A stretch of DNA of 32,841 bases from Burkholderiaceae bacterium. Lineage in GTDB: Bacteria > Pseudomonadota > Gammaproteobacteria > Burkholderiales > Burkholderiaceae. Both the position numbers and the translations under genes were made by a program. The notes beneath the pieces were generated by a model, which made no database searches, had not been told where the DNA came from, and saw only the letters and a program-made list of their open reading frames with translations. Location: NCBI GenBank assembly GCA_947449305.1, contig CANFRA010000015.1, forward strand, positions 1 to 32,841, read 5' to 3'. Shown one piece after another: positions 1 through 7,321 of this stretch (positions are counted from its first letter, which is position 1; each line of letters starts with the position of its first letter).

Positions 1-315
1 ATTCAAGATCACTGCGCCAATACCAATCAGACTTCCGTCACCGATACAGCAACCATGGAGCATAACTTGATGCCCCACTGTAACGTTCTTACCAATGATG
101 AGCGGGAAACCAGGATCGGTATGCAGAACCGATGCATCCTGTACGTTACTACCTTCACCAATTTGAATGAGATCGTTATCAGCACGGATAACGACTTTCG
201 GCCAGATGCTCGCATTTTTATGGAGCTCTACTTTGCCGATCACCTCAGCGCTCTGGGCAACCCAAGCGCCCTCAGACAACTGGGGAGCATTTCCGTCTAG
301 TTCAAATATAGCCAT
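1..315 (-). CDS. Gamma-class carbonic anhydrase family protein (YrdA/PaaY-like), partial
   Basis: The gene starts at ATG 315 and runs off the left edge; 105 codons are visible. The protein begins [20 protein letters not shown] and continues as a left-handed beta-helix of hexapeptide repeats ([29 protein letters not shown]). VLHTDPGFP and GHQVMLHGC contain the three histidines that bind the metal in gamma carbonic anhydrases, so the metal site looks intact. Members form trimers in the cytoplasm. Some hydrate CO2 and many have no proven activity. It lies 44 bases downstream of amt on the same strand but has its own perfect TATAAT just before the start. The family call is firm; catalytic activity is inferred. 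The C-terminal helix is outside the window. Confidence 0.9.
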   Translation of the reverse strand, partial: MAIFELDGNAPQLSEGAWVAQSAEVIGKVELHKNASIWPKVVIRADNDLIQIGEGSNVQDASVLHTDPGFPLIIGKNVTVGHQVMLHGCCIGDGSLIGIGAVILN

Positions 316-320
316 GACTC

Positions 321-326
321 ATTATA
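321..326 (-). promoter_or_regulatory. Candidate -10 box of the carbonic anhydrase gene
   Basis: A perfect TATAAT on the minus strand lies five bases before the ATG at 315 (TATAATGAGTCATG). No good -35 is seen at 17-18 bases (TTCTAT or similar). If used, transcription would begin at or beside the A of the start codon. Confidence 0.4.
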
Positions 327-359
327 GGTATGAATCACGCTATATAGAAAGACTGAAAA

Positions 360-1562
360 CTACCAGTTAGGCTCACGATCTGGGGTAGAAGAAATGCGAT
401 GCACACTTAAGTCAGCGCCCTCATATTCCTCCTCCTGGGACATCCGAATGCCGAGTACTGCCTTCAGTGTTCCGTAGACTACAAATCCGCCAATTAAGGC
501 AATACCCACGCCAAGCGCACTACCAATCAGCTGGCCTGTAAAGGTGACGCCACCGATACCACCCAGCGCTTTCGCTCCAAAAATACCGGCAGCTAATCCA
601 CCCCAGAGACCGCACAGGCCATGTAGCGGCCAAACGCCCAGAACATCATCAATTTTCCAGCGGTTTTGCACCAAGGTAAACATATAAACAAACAATGCGC
701 CCGCCACTACGCCAACGAATAATGCGCCGATCGGATGCATCAAATCAGATCCTGCACAAACAGCAACTAAACCCGCAAGAGGACCGTTATATACAAAACC
801 CGGATCGTTGCGACCAACTACCCAGGCTGCGAGTGTACCGCCGACCATCGCCATCAAAGAGTTCATAGCGACTAAGCCACTAATCTTATCAATCGTCTGC
901 GCGCTCATCACGTTAAAACCAAACCAACCTACCGCAAGAATCCATGCACCTAAAGCAAGAAATGGAATGCTTGAAGGTGGATGCGCAGAAATCTGGCCCT
1001 CTTTGGTATAGCGCCCACGACGAGCCCCCAAGAGAATAACTGCTGGCAAAGCAATCCAACCGCCTACGGCATGGACCACTACTGAACCAGCAAAATCATG
1101 AAACTCTTCGCCTGTCAAACCTTTGATCCATGCCTGAATACCGTAGTGCTGATTCCATGCGATACCTTCAAAGAAGGGATAAACAAAACCAACCAAGACA
1201 AATGTTGCAATGAGTTGTGGGTTGAATTTAGCGCGCTCCGCAATACCACCAGAAACAATCGCAGGAATAGCAGCAGCAAAAGTGAGTAAGAAGAAAAACT
1301 TCACTAACTCATAACCATTTTTCTCAGCCAGTAATTCCGCGCCGGAGAAAAAGCTCACTCCATAAGCAATGCTGTATCCAATGAAAAAATAGGCAATAGT
1401 TGAAACTGCAAAGTCCACCAAGATTTTGACCAGCGCATTGACTTGGTTCTTTTTACGAACAGTGCCTAGTTCCAGGAAAGCAAAACCAGCATGCATGGCA
1501 AGAACCATGATCGCGCCGAGCAATATAAATAAAGCGTCACTACCTGTTTTCAAAATTTCCAT
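360..1562 (-). CDS. amt: Ammonium transporter, Amt/MEP/Rh family
   Basis: A 400-residue inner-membrane channel that takes up ammonium, with about eleven hydrophobic helices. The Amt signature DFAGSVVVHAVGG (157-169) contains the first pore histidine, H164. The second is H314 in VLGVWPLHGLCG. GGIAERAKF is also typical. I chose ATG 1562 because GAGGGG lies seven bases upstream and helix 1 starts right after it; the open frame extends 17 codons further without a better site. There is no recognisable signal peptide, and the cytoplasmic tail is short (about 25 residues after the last helix). No P-II gene (glnK) lies next to it, although amtB and glnK are commonly paired. The upstream region carries NtrC-like sites, suggesting nitrogen control. 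Confidence 0.95.
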   Translation of the reverse strand: MEILKTGSDALFILLGAIMVLAMHAGFAFLELGTVRKKNQVNALVKILVDFAVSTIAYFFIGYSIAYGVSFFSGAELLAEKNGYELVKFFFLLTFAAAIPAIVSGGIAERAKFNPQLIATFVLVGFVYPFFEGIAWNQHYGIQAWIKGLTGEEFHDFAGSVVVHAVGGWIALPAVILLGARRGRYTKEGQISAHPPSSIPFLALGAWILAVGWFGFNVMSAQTIDKISGLVAMNSLMAMVGGTLAAWVVGRNDPGFVYNGPLAGLVAVCAGSDLMHPIGALFVGVVAGALFVYMFTLVQNRWKIDDVLGVWPLHGLCGLWGGLAAGIFGAKALGGIGGVTFTGQLIGSALGVGIALIGGFVVYGTLKAVLGIRMSQEEEYEGADLSVHRISSTPDREPNW

Positions 1563-1589
1563 GAAATTTCCCCTCTTATTTTTTGCATC

Positions 1590-1617
1590 ATTATGGGGAA
1601 AAGATAATCCCAAATAA
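1590..1617 (-). promoter_or_regulatory. Candidate sigma-70 type promoter of amt
   Basis: On the minus strand TTATTT (1612-1617) and CATAAT (1590-1595) are separated by 16 bases, upstream of the amt ATG at 1562. The -10 matches at five of six positions and the -35 is weak. A sigma-54 GG-N10-GC pair was looked for here and not found. Confidence 0.3.
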
Positions 1618-1642
1618 GTGCTGAATGCACCTATTTAGTGCG
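1606..1642 (-). promoter_or_regulatory. Tandem NtrC-like binding sites upstream of amt
   Basis: Positions 1626-1642 read TGCACCTATTTAGTGCG on the plus strand, against the NtrC consensus TGCACC-N5-GGTGCA: one half is perfect and the other differs at two bases. A weaker copy, AGCACTTATTTGGGATT on the minus strand, occupies 1606-1622. The two centres are 20 bases apart, about two helical turns, as expected for cooperative dimers. They lie between the divergent amt and Rap1a-like genes, so either could be the target; amt is the likelier one. Binding is inferred from the motif only. Confidence 0.45.
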
Positions 1643-1698
1643 CCAATATGCCTAATATATGGTTTATGATGGATTTTCATACACCTTAGGGGGAACCA

Positions 1699-2061
1699 AT
1701 GAAGAAATTCCTTATTTTTTTGGCAGCTTTTTCAGCATTTTCTGGCCTAGTTCAGGCGCAAGAAACCATCAAAGTGCTGAGTACCCAAGAATTAGTCAAT
1801 GCTTGCAAACTCCCCGCCAGTCCAGAATCCCGTAGTTTTTGCATAGGATTTACGACTGCTATATATGAAACCTATTTAGCAACACGTCACCCACAACGTG
1901 CCAAACCATTTATTTGCGTTAAGCAACCTGCTCCTGCGCGCGATGAAGTGATCGGTGATTTTGTAAAGTTTGCACAATCGAATCAACAAGTAGCTGATAA
2001 ACCAGCTTCAGGTGTGTTTTTAGGCTTTATGGCCACACGCTTTCCTTGCGCCAGCAAGTAA
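1699..2061 (+). CDS. Secreted Rap1a/Tai-domain protein
   Basis: A 120-residue protein with a clear Sec signal peptide (MKKFLIFLAAFSAFSGLVQA, cleaved before QE), so the mature part is periplasmic. The rest follows the Rap1a/Tai immunity-protein pattern: LVNAC, then SFCIGFTTAIYETY, then FICV, a helix rich in polar residues, and a final FMATRFPC. The four mature cysteines at those positions would form two disulfides in this fold. The family is named for immunity proteins of type VI secretion amidase effectors (Serratia Rap1a), but many members are lone secreted proteins of unknown role. No effector or secretion gene is near. AGGGGGAA lies just upstream of ATG 1699 as a strong ribosome site. Function unknown. 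Confidence 0.75.
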   Translation: MKKFLIFLAAFSAFSGLVQAQETIKVLSTQELVNACKLPASPESRSFCIGFTTAIYETYLATRHPQRAKPFICVKQPAPARDEVIGDFVKFAQSNQQVADKPASGVFLGFMATRFPCASK

Positions 2062-2108
2062 TTCACACAAGCTAGCAAACTCAAAATATATTTAAAGGAT
2101 CAGTTGAT

Positions 2109-2396
2109 ATGAAAAAAATTATCGCGATTACGGTAGCAACTCTTGCAATTGTTGGCTGCTCAAATATGAGCAATACAGAGCAACGCACACTTTCAGGTGC
2201 AAGCATCGGCGCAGCTGCTGGTGCAGTCGGCACTGCTATTTTCCACGGCAATCCTATTTGGGGTGCAGTTGGCGGCGCAGCTGTTGGCGCAGCCTCTGGT
2301 TATGTATACGATGCCTACAAGAAAGAGCAAGCTTCAGAATATAACTCCGGCTACAAGGCAGGAAAAAATAATCAGCCAGCAAAAGCACCAAACTAA
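2109..2396 (+). CDS. Small glycine-zipper lipoprotein
   Basis: A 95-residue protein with a lipoprotein signal: basic start MKK, hydrophobic stretch, then lipobox AIVGC with lipidation expected at C17. The centre (about 30-70) is a glycine zipper, with small residues in GASIGAAAGAVGTA and GAVGGAAVGAASGY, the type found in outer-membrane lipoproteins such as the SlyB/Pcp and YMGG groups. The tail is polar (DAYKKEQASEYNSGYKAG). AAGGA lies nine bases before the ATG. It follows the Rap1a-like gene by 47 bases and a hairpin terminator follows it, so the two may share a transcript. The residues after the lipobox cysteine are SN, which favours outer-membrane sorting. Specific role unknown. Confidence 0.8.
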   Translation: MKKIIAITVATLAIVGCSNMSNTEQRTLSGASIGAAAGAVGTAIFHGNPIWGAVGGAAVGAASGYVYDAYKKEQASEYNSGYKAGKNNQPAKAPN

Positions 2397-2418
2397 TACT
2401 AGTCCTAGTGCAGCAAAC

Positions 2419-2457
2419 AACCCAGCTTGTATTAATTTACTAGCTGGGTTTTTATTT
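2419..2457 (+). terminator. Rho-independent terminator after the glycine-zipper lipoprotein gene
   Basis: AACCCAGCT (2419-2427) pairs with AGCTGGGTT (2442-2450). Three more pairs form inside after a T-T mismatch, and TTTATTT follows. It overlaps the last codons of the convergent OsmC-like gene. Confidence 0.8.
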
Positions 2458-2821
2458 GGATCTGTCCCGTTAAAGCTTTATGTATAGGGCACTTATTGGC
2501 AATCTCCATCAAGCGCTCTTTTTCTGCTGCGCTTAAATTGCCAATCAACTGAATATCGCGCGTAAATTTTTCGACATCATCTGCCCGCTCAATATCCACA
2601 ATCACGATAGCATTCTCTAAACTCATTGCTTTATGACTGGCATACATCTTTAGGGTCATGCTTGTACAGGCCGCTAAAGCAGCGCCTAAATATTCATGTG
2701 GACTAGGCCCAGTTCCGCCACCACCCTTGCTAACTTCTGCATCAGATAAAAAATGTAAATCGCCCGCACTTAACTTTTGCTGGAGTGGACCTTCGCCAAA
2801 CTGTGACTCTACTTTTCTCAT
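2432..2821 (-). CDS. OsmC/Ohr-family thiol peroxidase-like protein
   Basis: A 129-residue cytoplasmic protein of the OsmC fold. The two reactive cysteines of the family are present: C52 in LGAALAACTSMTL and C111 in NKCPIHKAL. SKGGGGTGPSPHEYL (31-45) is the typical loop before the first cysteine helix. OsmC and Ohr proteins reduce organic hydroperoxides using a cysteine pair; this sequence looks like the general OsmC branch rather than classic Ohr. I chose ATG 2821 because TGAGGT precedes it by about five bases; an ATG seven codons upstream is possible. It lies 30 bases behind the rhodanese gene on the same strand, so the two are probably co-transcribed. Its 3' end overlaps a terminator that serves the opposite strand. 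Confidence 0.88.
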   Translation of the reverse strand: MRKVESQFGEGPLQQKLSAGDLHFLSDAEVSKGGGGTGPSPHEYLGAALAACTSMTLKMYASHKAMSLENAIVIVDIERADDVEKFTRDIQLIGNLSAAEKERLMEIANKCPIHKALTGQIQIKTQLVN

Positions 2822-2851
2822 AATGACCTCAATTGAATTCAATAATGCTGT

Positions 2852-3253
2852 TTAGGGTTTACTCGCTTTATCAACTGTGGGTAGCTGAGCTTTTTTCCAG
2901 GCACTAAACCCGCCCTCTAGATGAGATACATTAGGCACCCCCATTCTTTGTAAGGTCTCAGTCGCCAAGGCAGAACGCCAAGCAGAAGCGCAATAAAGAA
3001 CTAAACGCCTGCCTTCGCCAAAGATCGGCTTGTAATAAGGGCTATCAGGGTCAACCCAAAATTCCAACATCCCCCTGGGAGCATGCATTGCATTTGGAAT
3101 CATACCTTCGCGCTCTAATTCTCGAACATCACGAATATCAATAAAAACAGTCTCGCCATCGCCTAGTAAGTCTTGCGCTTTTTCCAGGGAAACTGTTTCA
3201 ATTTGTGCCATTGCGTGGGCAATGAGCTCTTTATAGCCAATCTTTAATTTCAC
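2852..3253 (-). CDS. Single-domain rhodanese (sulfurtransferase)
   Basis: A cytoplasmic rhodanese domain of about 133 residues. FIDIRDVRELEREGMIPNA is the conserved early motif. The active loop CASAWRSA holds the persulfide-carrying cysteine (about residue 88), followed by LEGGFSAWKKA at the C-terminus. The loop is C-x4-R-S, as in thiosulfate sulfurtransferases of the GlpE/PspE type, although the sulfur donor cannot be told from sequence. I chose GTG 3253 because AGGGGG lies five bases upstream; a TTG one codon earlier is possible, as is an internal ATG at 3211. It heads a two-gene unit with the OsmC-like gene and is divergent from the antiporter gene at 3312. Confidence 0.87.
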   Translation of the reverse strand: MKLKIGYKELIAHAMAQIETVSLEKAQDLLGDGETVFIDIRDVRELEREGMIPNAMHAPRGMLEFWVDPDSPYYKPIFGEGRRLVLYCASAWRSALATETLQRMGVPNVSHLEGGFSAWKKAQLPTVDKASKP

Positions 3254-3311
3254 CAAAACCCCCTAAAGTGACAATGTCTTAGAGTATTCAATCACCTGCT
3301 ACCATCCTGCT

Positions 3312-4574
3312 ATGAACTTTACCCCTACAGAACTCGGCGCCAGTATTATTTTCGCCATTGCAGTTTTACATACTTTTTGCACTGCTTACTTTGAGACTCT
3401 AGCCAAACATTCACGGTCTCATGCCGGCCTTTGGCATCTACTGGGGGAAGTTGAAATTGTTTTTGGCTTTTGGGCAGCAATCCTGATCATCTTCATTTGT
3501 TTTATTGATGATTTGGATACTGCAAGAGCTTTTTTAGCAAAGCGTAACTTTACAGAACCCCTCTTCGTTTTTGCCATCATGATTGTGGCAGGCAGTAAGC
3601 CAATTCTATTTATCTCTACTGAAGTTTTGTATCTGCTGGCGAAAGGGCTACAGCTCATTTTGCGCATTAGAAGTGCGCCTTCTTTATATTTCTTGACACT
3701 ATCAATCACGCCTTTGTTAGGATCCCTCATTACAGAGCCTGCAGCCATGACATTGGCTGCATTTTTGTTACGTGATTTAGTCTATCGACACCAGTGTTCA
3801 AAGGCATTGCTGTTTGGCACGCTGGGTGTGCTCTTTGTCAACGTCTCTATTGGTGGAACCTTAACCAACTTCGCTGCACCACCAGTTCTCATGGTTGCCT
3901 CAACTTGGGGTTGGAGCTCAGCGTTCATGTTTTCTAACTTTGGCATTGAATCATGCATCGCAATCTTTGTTAATGCACTTGGGGCTACATCGCTATTTCA
4001 TCGTCAGCTCGTTGAGCCAGATCCAGGGGCTAAGCAAGCAAAAATTTCTCTCGCAGTAGTCTTCATGCACTTACTATTCCTGCTTGGTGTTGTGGTGTTT
4101 GCTCACGACCCGGTTATCTTTATGTGGATATTACTGTTCTTCATTGGCTACACTACTGCATACCCTAAACATCAAAATCCACTGATTCTGAAAGAGGCCT
4201 TATTGGTTGGCTTCTTCTTGGCCGGCTTAGTAGTCTTAGGCGCATTGCAAGGATGGTGGCTACAACCGATTCTTGAAAAGATGAGTCCAACTGCAGTCTT
4301 TTATGGCAGCCTGGCACTAACGGCGATTACAGATAATGCAGCGCTAACGTATTTGGGATCCTTGGTCACAGATACTTCCTTAGAGTTCAAGCTGGCTTTA
4401 GTGGGTGGGGCAGTTGCTGGTGGAGGATTGACTGTTATTGCCAATGCACCCAACCCAGCAGGTATTGCCATCTTGCGGCAACACTTTCCAAATGGGGCTG
4501 TATCAGCCCTTTATCTCCTAATAGCCGCACTGCCACCAACAGTAGTAGCAATTTTGGCTTATCGACTCATATAG
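3312..4574 (+). CDS. Putative Na+/H+ antiporter (Na_H_antiport_3-type membrane protein)
   Basis: A 420-residue polytopic inner-membrane protein with about eleven hydrophobic segments and short loops. Two discontinuous-helix motifs suggest an inverted-repeat transporter of the ion-transporter type: GSLITEPAAMTLAAFLLRD (about 139-157) with GGTLTNFAAPPVLMVA in the first half, and SLALTAITDNAALTYLGSLV with GGLTVIANAPNPAGIAIL in the second. Proteins like this are annotated as putative Na+/H+ antiporters from family similarity. I know of no firm biochemical proof for this branch, so the substrate is uncertain. Start ATG 3312 precedes the first helix directly. It is a single gene, divergent from the rhodanese gene, followed after 48 bases by miaB. 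Confidence 0.75.
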   Translation: MNFTPTELGASIIFAIAVLHTFCTAYFETLAKHSRSHAGLWHLLGEVEIVFGFWAAILIIFICFIDDLDTARAFLAKRNFTEPLFVFAIMIVAGSKPILFISTEVLYLLAKGLQLILRIRSAPSLYFLTLSITPLLGSLITEPAAMTLAAFLLRDLVYRHQCSKALLFGTLGVLFVNVSIGGTLTNFAAPPVLMVASTWGWSSAFMFSNFGIESCIAIFVNALGATSLFHRQLVEPDPGAKQAKISLAVVFMHLLFLLGVVVFAHDPVIFMWILLFFIGYTTAYPKHQNPLILKEALLVGFFLAGLVVLGALQGWWLQPILEKMSPTAVFYGSLALTAITDNAALTYLGSLVTDTSLEFKLALVGGAVAGGGLTVIANAPNPAGIAILRQHFPNGAVSALYLLIAALPPTVVAILAYRLI

Positions 4575-4584
4575 ACGGTAAAAT
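4554..4584 (+). promoter_or_regulatory. Candidate promoter of the miaB operon
   Basis: TTGGCT (4554-4559) and TAAAAT (4579-4584) are separated by 19 bases, which is longer than ideal. The -35 half lies in the end of the antiporter gene. The same GTAAAATC core occurs before glyQ. Confidence 0.28.
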
Positions 4585-4622
4585 CTGAGCTTCGCCCCCA
4601 GTTATAAACCTGAGAACGGCAT

Positions 4623-5969
4623 ATGAAAAAGCTCTATATCAAAACTTTTGGTTGTCAAATGAACGAGTATGACTCGGGTAAGATGGCCGACCTCTTACAT
4701 GCCGACGAAGGCATGGTCATGACTGATAGCCCAGAAGATGCAGATGTCGTTCTTCTCAATACTTGTTCCATTCGAGAAAAGGCCGAAGATAAAGTCTTCT
4801 CCGACCTAGGGCGTTTACGTGAACTTAAAAAAACTAAGCCTCATTTATTGATTGGTGTTGGTGGTTGTGTAGCAAGTCAAGAAGGGCAACAAATTGTCAG
4901 TCGCGCGCCCTATGTTGACGTAGTCTTTGGGCCGCAAACATTGCACCGCTTACCTGACCTGCTTGCACAACGTCGCAAGACTGGCATCTCTCAGGTCGAC
5001 ATCTCTTTTCCTGAAATTGAAAAGTTTGATCATCTGCCGGCATCGCGCCAAACACGAGGGTCTGCCTATGTCTCTATTATGGAAGGCTGCTCCAAGTACT
5101 GTAGCTATTGCGTAGTTCCTTATACACGTGGGGAAGAAGTATCAAGACCGTTTGATGATGTTCTTACAGAGGTTGCAGGACTTGCTAACAAGGGAGTCAA
5201 AGAGATTGTTTTGCTTGGTCAAAACGTCAACGCCTATCTTGGCAAAATGGGTGGTACAGATGAGATCGCCGACTTTGCTTTACTGATTGAATACATTGCT
5301 GATATTCCTGGGGTTGAGCGCATTCGCTTCACCACTAGCCACCCCAAAGAATTCACCCAACGCCTAATAGATGTGTATGCCAAAGTACCCAAGCTAGTAA
5401 GTCATCTACATCTACCAGTTCAGCATGGATCTGACTCGGTACTATCTGCTATGAAACGGGGCTATACCGCATTGGAATACAAAAGCATCATTCGCAAAAT
5501 GAGAGCTGTGCGACCTGATTTGACCTTGTCGAGCGATTTTATTGTGGGCTTTCCGGGCGAGACTGAAGCTGACTTTGAAAAGCTCTTGAAGATGGTTCGC
5601 GAGCTGGAGTTCGACAATAGTTTTTGCTTTATCTTTAGTCCGCGCCCAGGAACCCCAGCAGCCAATCTCACTGATGACACTCCATACGAAACGAAACTAA
5701 AGCGCTTACAAACGCTATTAGCAGTTGTTGAAAGTCAGGCAAATCAAATCAGCCAAAACATGCTGGGCAATACCGAGAGGGTGTTGATTGAAGGCTTAGC
5801 TAAGGATGGCATCAACTTACAAGGTCGCGCTGAGAATAATCGCGTTGTGCATTTCACAGCGCCCGACCAAGCAATTGAATCGCTGATCGGGCAGATGGTT
5901 GATATTCGCATTACTGAAGTACTAAATTACACCTTAAGAGGCGAATTAGTTGAAGTCCATACTCACTAA
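4623..5969 (+). CDS. miaB: tRNA-2-methylthio-N6-dimethylallyladenosine synthase
   Basis: A radical-SAM methylthiotransferase that turns i6A37 into ms2i6A37 in tRNAs reading UNN codons. At 448 residues it is the usual length. The N-terminal domain holds the three auxiliary-cluster cysteines C11 (TFGCQMN), C48 (NTCSIREKA) and C82 (GGCVASQEG). The radical-SAM motif CSKYCSYC supplies C156, C160 and C163. A TRAM domain for RNA contact covers about 380-445. All cluster ligands are present. The stop at 5969 overlaps the TTG start of ybeY by 20 bases, which suggests translational coupling. In Escherichia coli phoH (ybeZ) lies between these two genes; here it is absent. Confidence 0.98.
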   Translation: MKKLYIKTFGCQMNEYDSGKMADLLHADEGMVMTDSPEDADVVLLNTCSIREKAEDKVFSDLGRLRELKKTKPHLLIGVGGCVASQEGQQIVSRAPYVDVVFGPQTLHRLPDLLAQRRKTGISQVDISFPEIEKFDHLPASRQTRGSAYVSIMEGCSKYCSYCVVPYTRGEEVSRPFDDVLTEVAGLANKGVKEIVLLGQNVNAYLGKMGGTDEIADFALLIEYIADIPGVERIRFTTSHPKEFTQRLIDVYAKVPKLVSHLHLPVQHGSDSVLSAMKRGYTALEYKSIIRKMRAVRPDLTLSSDFIVGFPGETEADFEKLLKMVRELEFDNSFCFIFSPRPGTPAANLTDDTPYETKLKRLQTLLAVVESQANQISQNMLGNTERVLIEGLAKDGINLQGRAENNRVVHFTAPDQAIESLIGQMVDIRITEVLNYTLRGELVEVHTH

Positions 5970-6417
5970 ACTTACCATTGATCTTCAGTATGCAAGTCCA
6001 ACTATTGAAGCTACTGTATCTAAAGCCACCTCTGCTGCCTTGATCAAAAAATGGGTGAAGGCTACAACAGACCATGGCGGCTCACTAACACTACGTTTTG
6101 TGAATGCTGCAGAAGGAAAAAAAATTAATCTTGCTTTTCGCAAAAAAGATTACGCAACCAATGTCCTCACTTTTCCGTATGAGCTTTCTAACAATAGTTT
6201 TTCTGCAGACATTATTTTTTGCCTGCCTGTCATTCAAAAAGAAGCAAAAGAGCAGAGTAAGTCTCTGAAAGCCCATTTGGCTCACTTGATCGTGCACGGC
6301 TGCCTCCATGCTCAAGCATATGACCATGAGATTAAAAAGGATGCCGAAAAGATGGAGGCGCTTGAGATCAAAATATTGCATCAACTAGGCTTTACCAACC
6401 CCTATCTAGACCAATAA
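5950..6417 (+). CDS. ybeY: Endoribonuclease YbeY, rRNA maturation factor
   Basis: A 155-residue zinc-dependent RNase involved in 16S rRNA 3' processing and ribosome quality control. The zinc motif H-x3-H-x5-H is present as [11 protein letters not shown] (H116, H120, H126). The preceding family motif [15 protein letters not shown] (64-78) fits the usual R-x-x-D-x-x-T-x-V-L-x-F-P. No ATG occurs in frame until inside the zinc-site helix, so the start must be non-ATG. TTG 5950 has AGAGG eight bases upstream, within the end of miaB. The chain is close to the family's usual length. The 20-base overlap with miaB implies coupled translation. Confidence 0.95.
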   Translation: MKSILTKLTIDLQYASPTIEATVSKATSAALIKKWVKATTDHGGSLTLRFVNAAEGKKINLAFRKKDYATNVLTFPYELSNNSFSADIIFCLPVIQKEAKEQSKSLKAHLAHLIVHGCLHAQAYDHEIKKDAEKMEALEIKILHQLGFTNPYLDQ

Positions 6418-6439
6418 TTCATGATCTGATGCAGATTCA

Positions 6440-6467
6440 TTGATTTAACTTATTTCTACGCTATTCT
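6440..6467 (+). promoter_or_regulatory. Candidate promoter of corC
   Basis: TTGATT (6440-6445), a 16-base spacer, then TATTCT (6462-6467). Only six bases (TGCTAC) separate the -10 from the corC ATG at 6474, and no Shine-Dalgarno sequence fits in between, so the transcript may start at the ATG. Confidence 0.35.
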
Positions 6468-6473
6468 TGCTAC

Positions 6474-7313
6474 ATGCCCGACCCCAATAAATCCCTCTTA
6501 GATCGCTTAGCTGATTTTTTATCGCCATCACCAACCAAACCCAGTGAGCGACGCCAAGAGTTAATTGCCACACTTCGTGAAGCACAAACTGAAGGTCTTA
6601 TTGATGCTGATGCACTCTCGATGATCGAGGGTGTATTTCAAGTGGGTCAACTCTGTGCCCGCGATATCTTGGTACCTCGTGCTCAAATCGATTGGATCGA
6701 TATCAACCTACCTCTTGGTGATTTGATTAAAACCGTTATTGAAGCAGCCCACTCCCGCTTTCCAGTATTTGAGGGCAGTCGTGATAACGTCATTGGCATT
6801 CTATTAGCTAAAGATTTACTCCGACATGCCACAGAAAAAGATTTCCAAGTGCGTGACTGGCTTCGTCCAGCGGTCTTCATTCCTGAATCAAAGCGCTTGA
6901 GTGTTCTCTTGCGTGACTTCAAAGATAACCGCAATCATTTAGCAGTTGTGGTCGATGAATATAGTGGCATAGCCGGCATTATTACCATCGAGGATGTGCT
7001 TGAACAAATTGTTGGTGATATTGAGGATGAGCACGATATTGATGAAGAGGCTGACAATATCATCTCCTTAGATAACGGTGATATCCGAGTAAAAGGTATT
7101 ACTGAACTCGAGCAGTTGAATGAAGCACTCGGCACTCAATTTGCAGTGGAAGATATTGAAACTGTAGCCGGCCTCGTAGTTCAGCATCTCGGCCGTGTTC
7201 CAAAAATTGGTGAGCTAATCACAATGGATGGTGTTGAGTTTGAAGTGCTACGCGCTGACCCAAGGCAAGTTCATATTTTGCTGGCACGTCAAATACCCAA
7301 AACCGTGGACTGA
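6474..7313 (+). CDS. corC: CorC/HlyC-type CBS-domain protein
   Basis: A 279-residue soluble protein. A tandem CBS pair covers about 60-185 (VPRAQIDWIDI... and AVVVDEYSGIAGIITIEDVLEQIVGDI). A C-terminal CorC_HlyC domain covers about 195-275 (IRVKGITELEQLNEALG... VEFEVLRADPRQVHIL). In Escherichia coli the homologue YbeX/CorC is linked to magnesium/cobalt efflux and, more recently, to ribosome metabolism. Neither role is proven for this organism. Its place between ybeY and lnt is the conserved order. It has no membrane segments, unlike the larger CNNM-type relatives. The gap of 56 bases before it contains a promoter-like sequence; lnt follows after eight bases. Confidence 0.93.
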   Translation: MPDPNKSLLDRLADFLSPSPTKPSERRQELIATLREAQTEGLIDADALSMIEGVFQVGQLCARDILVPRAQIDWIDINLPLGDLIKTVIEAAHSRFPVFEGSRDNVIGILLAKDLLRHATEKDFQVRDWLRPAVFIPESKRLSVLLRDFKDNRNHLAVVVDEYSGIAGIITIEDVLEQIVGDIEDEHDIDEEADNIISLDNGDIRVKGITELEQLNEALGTQFAVEDIETVAGLVVQHLGRVPKIGELITMDGVEFEVLRADPRQVHILLARQIPKTVD

Positions 7314-7321
7314 GAATCACT

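Noticed and set aside
1563..1605. Possible sigma-54 promoter between the NtrC-like sites and amt
   Set aside because: No GG-N10-GC pair with TGGC/TTGC character could be placed on the minus strand.
2197..2487. A 96-codon plus-strand frame overlapping the lipoprotein gene
   Set aside because: It is the shifted frame of a repetitive glycine/alanine-coding region and runs through a terminator. The lipoprotein frame has the signal and lipobox.
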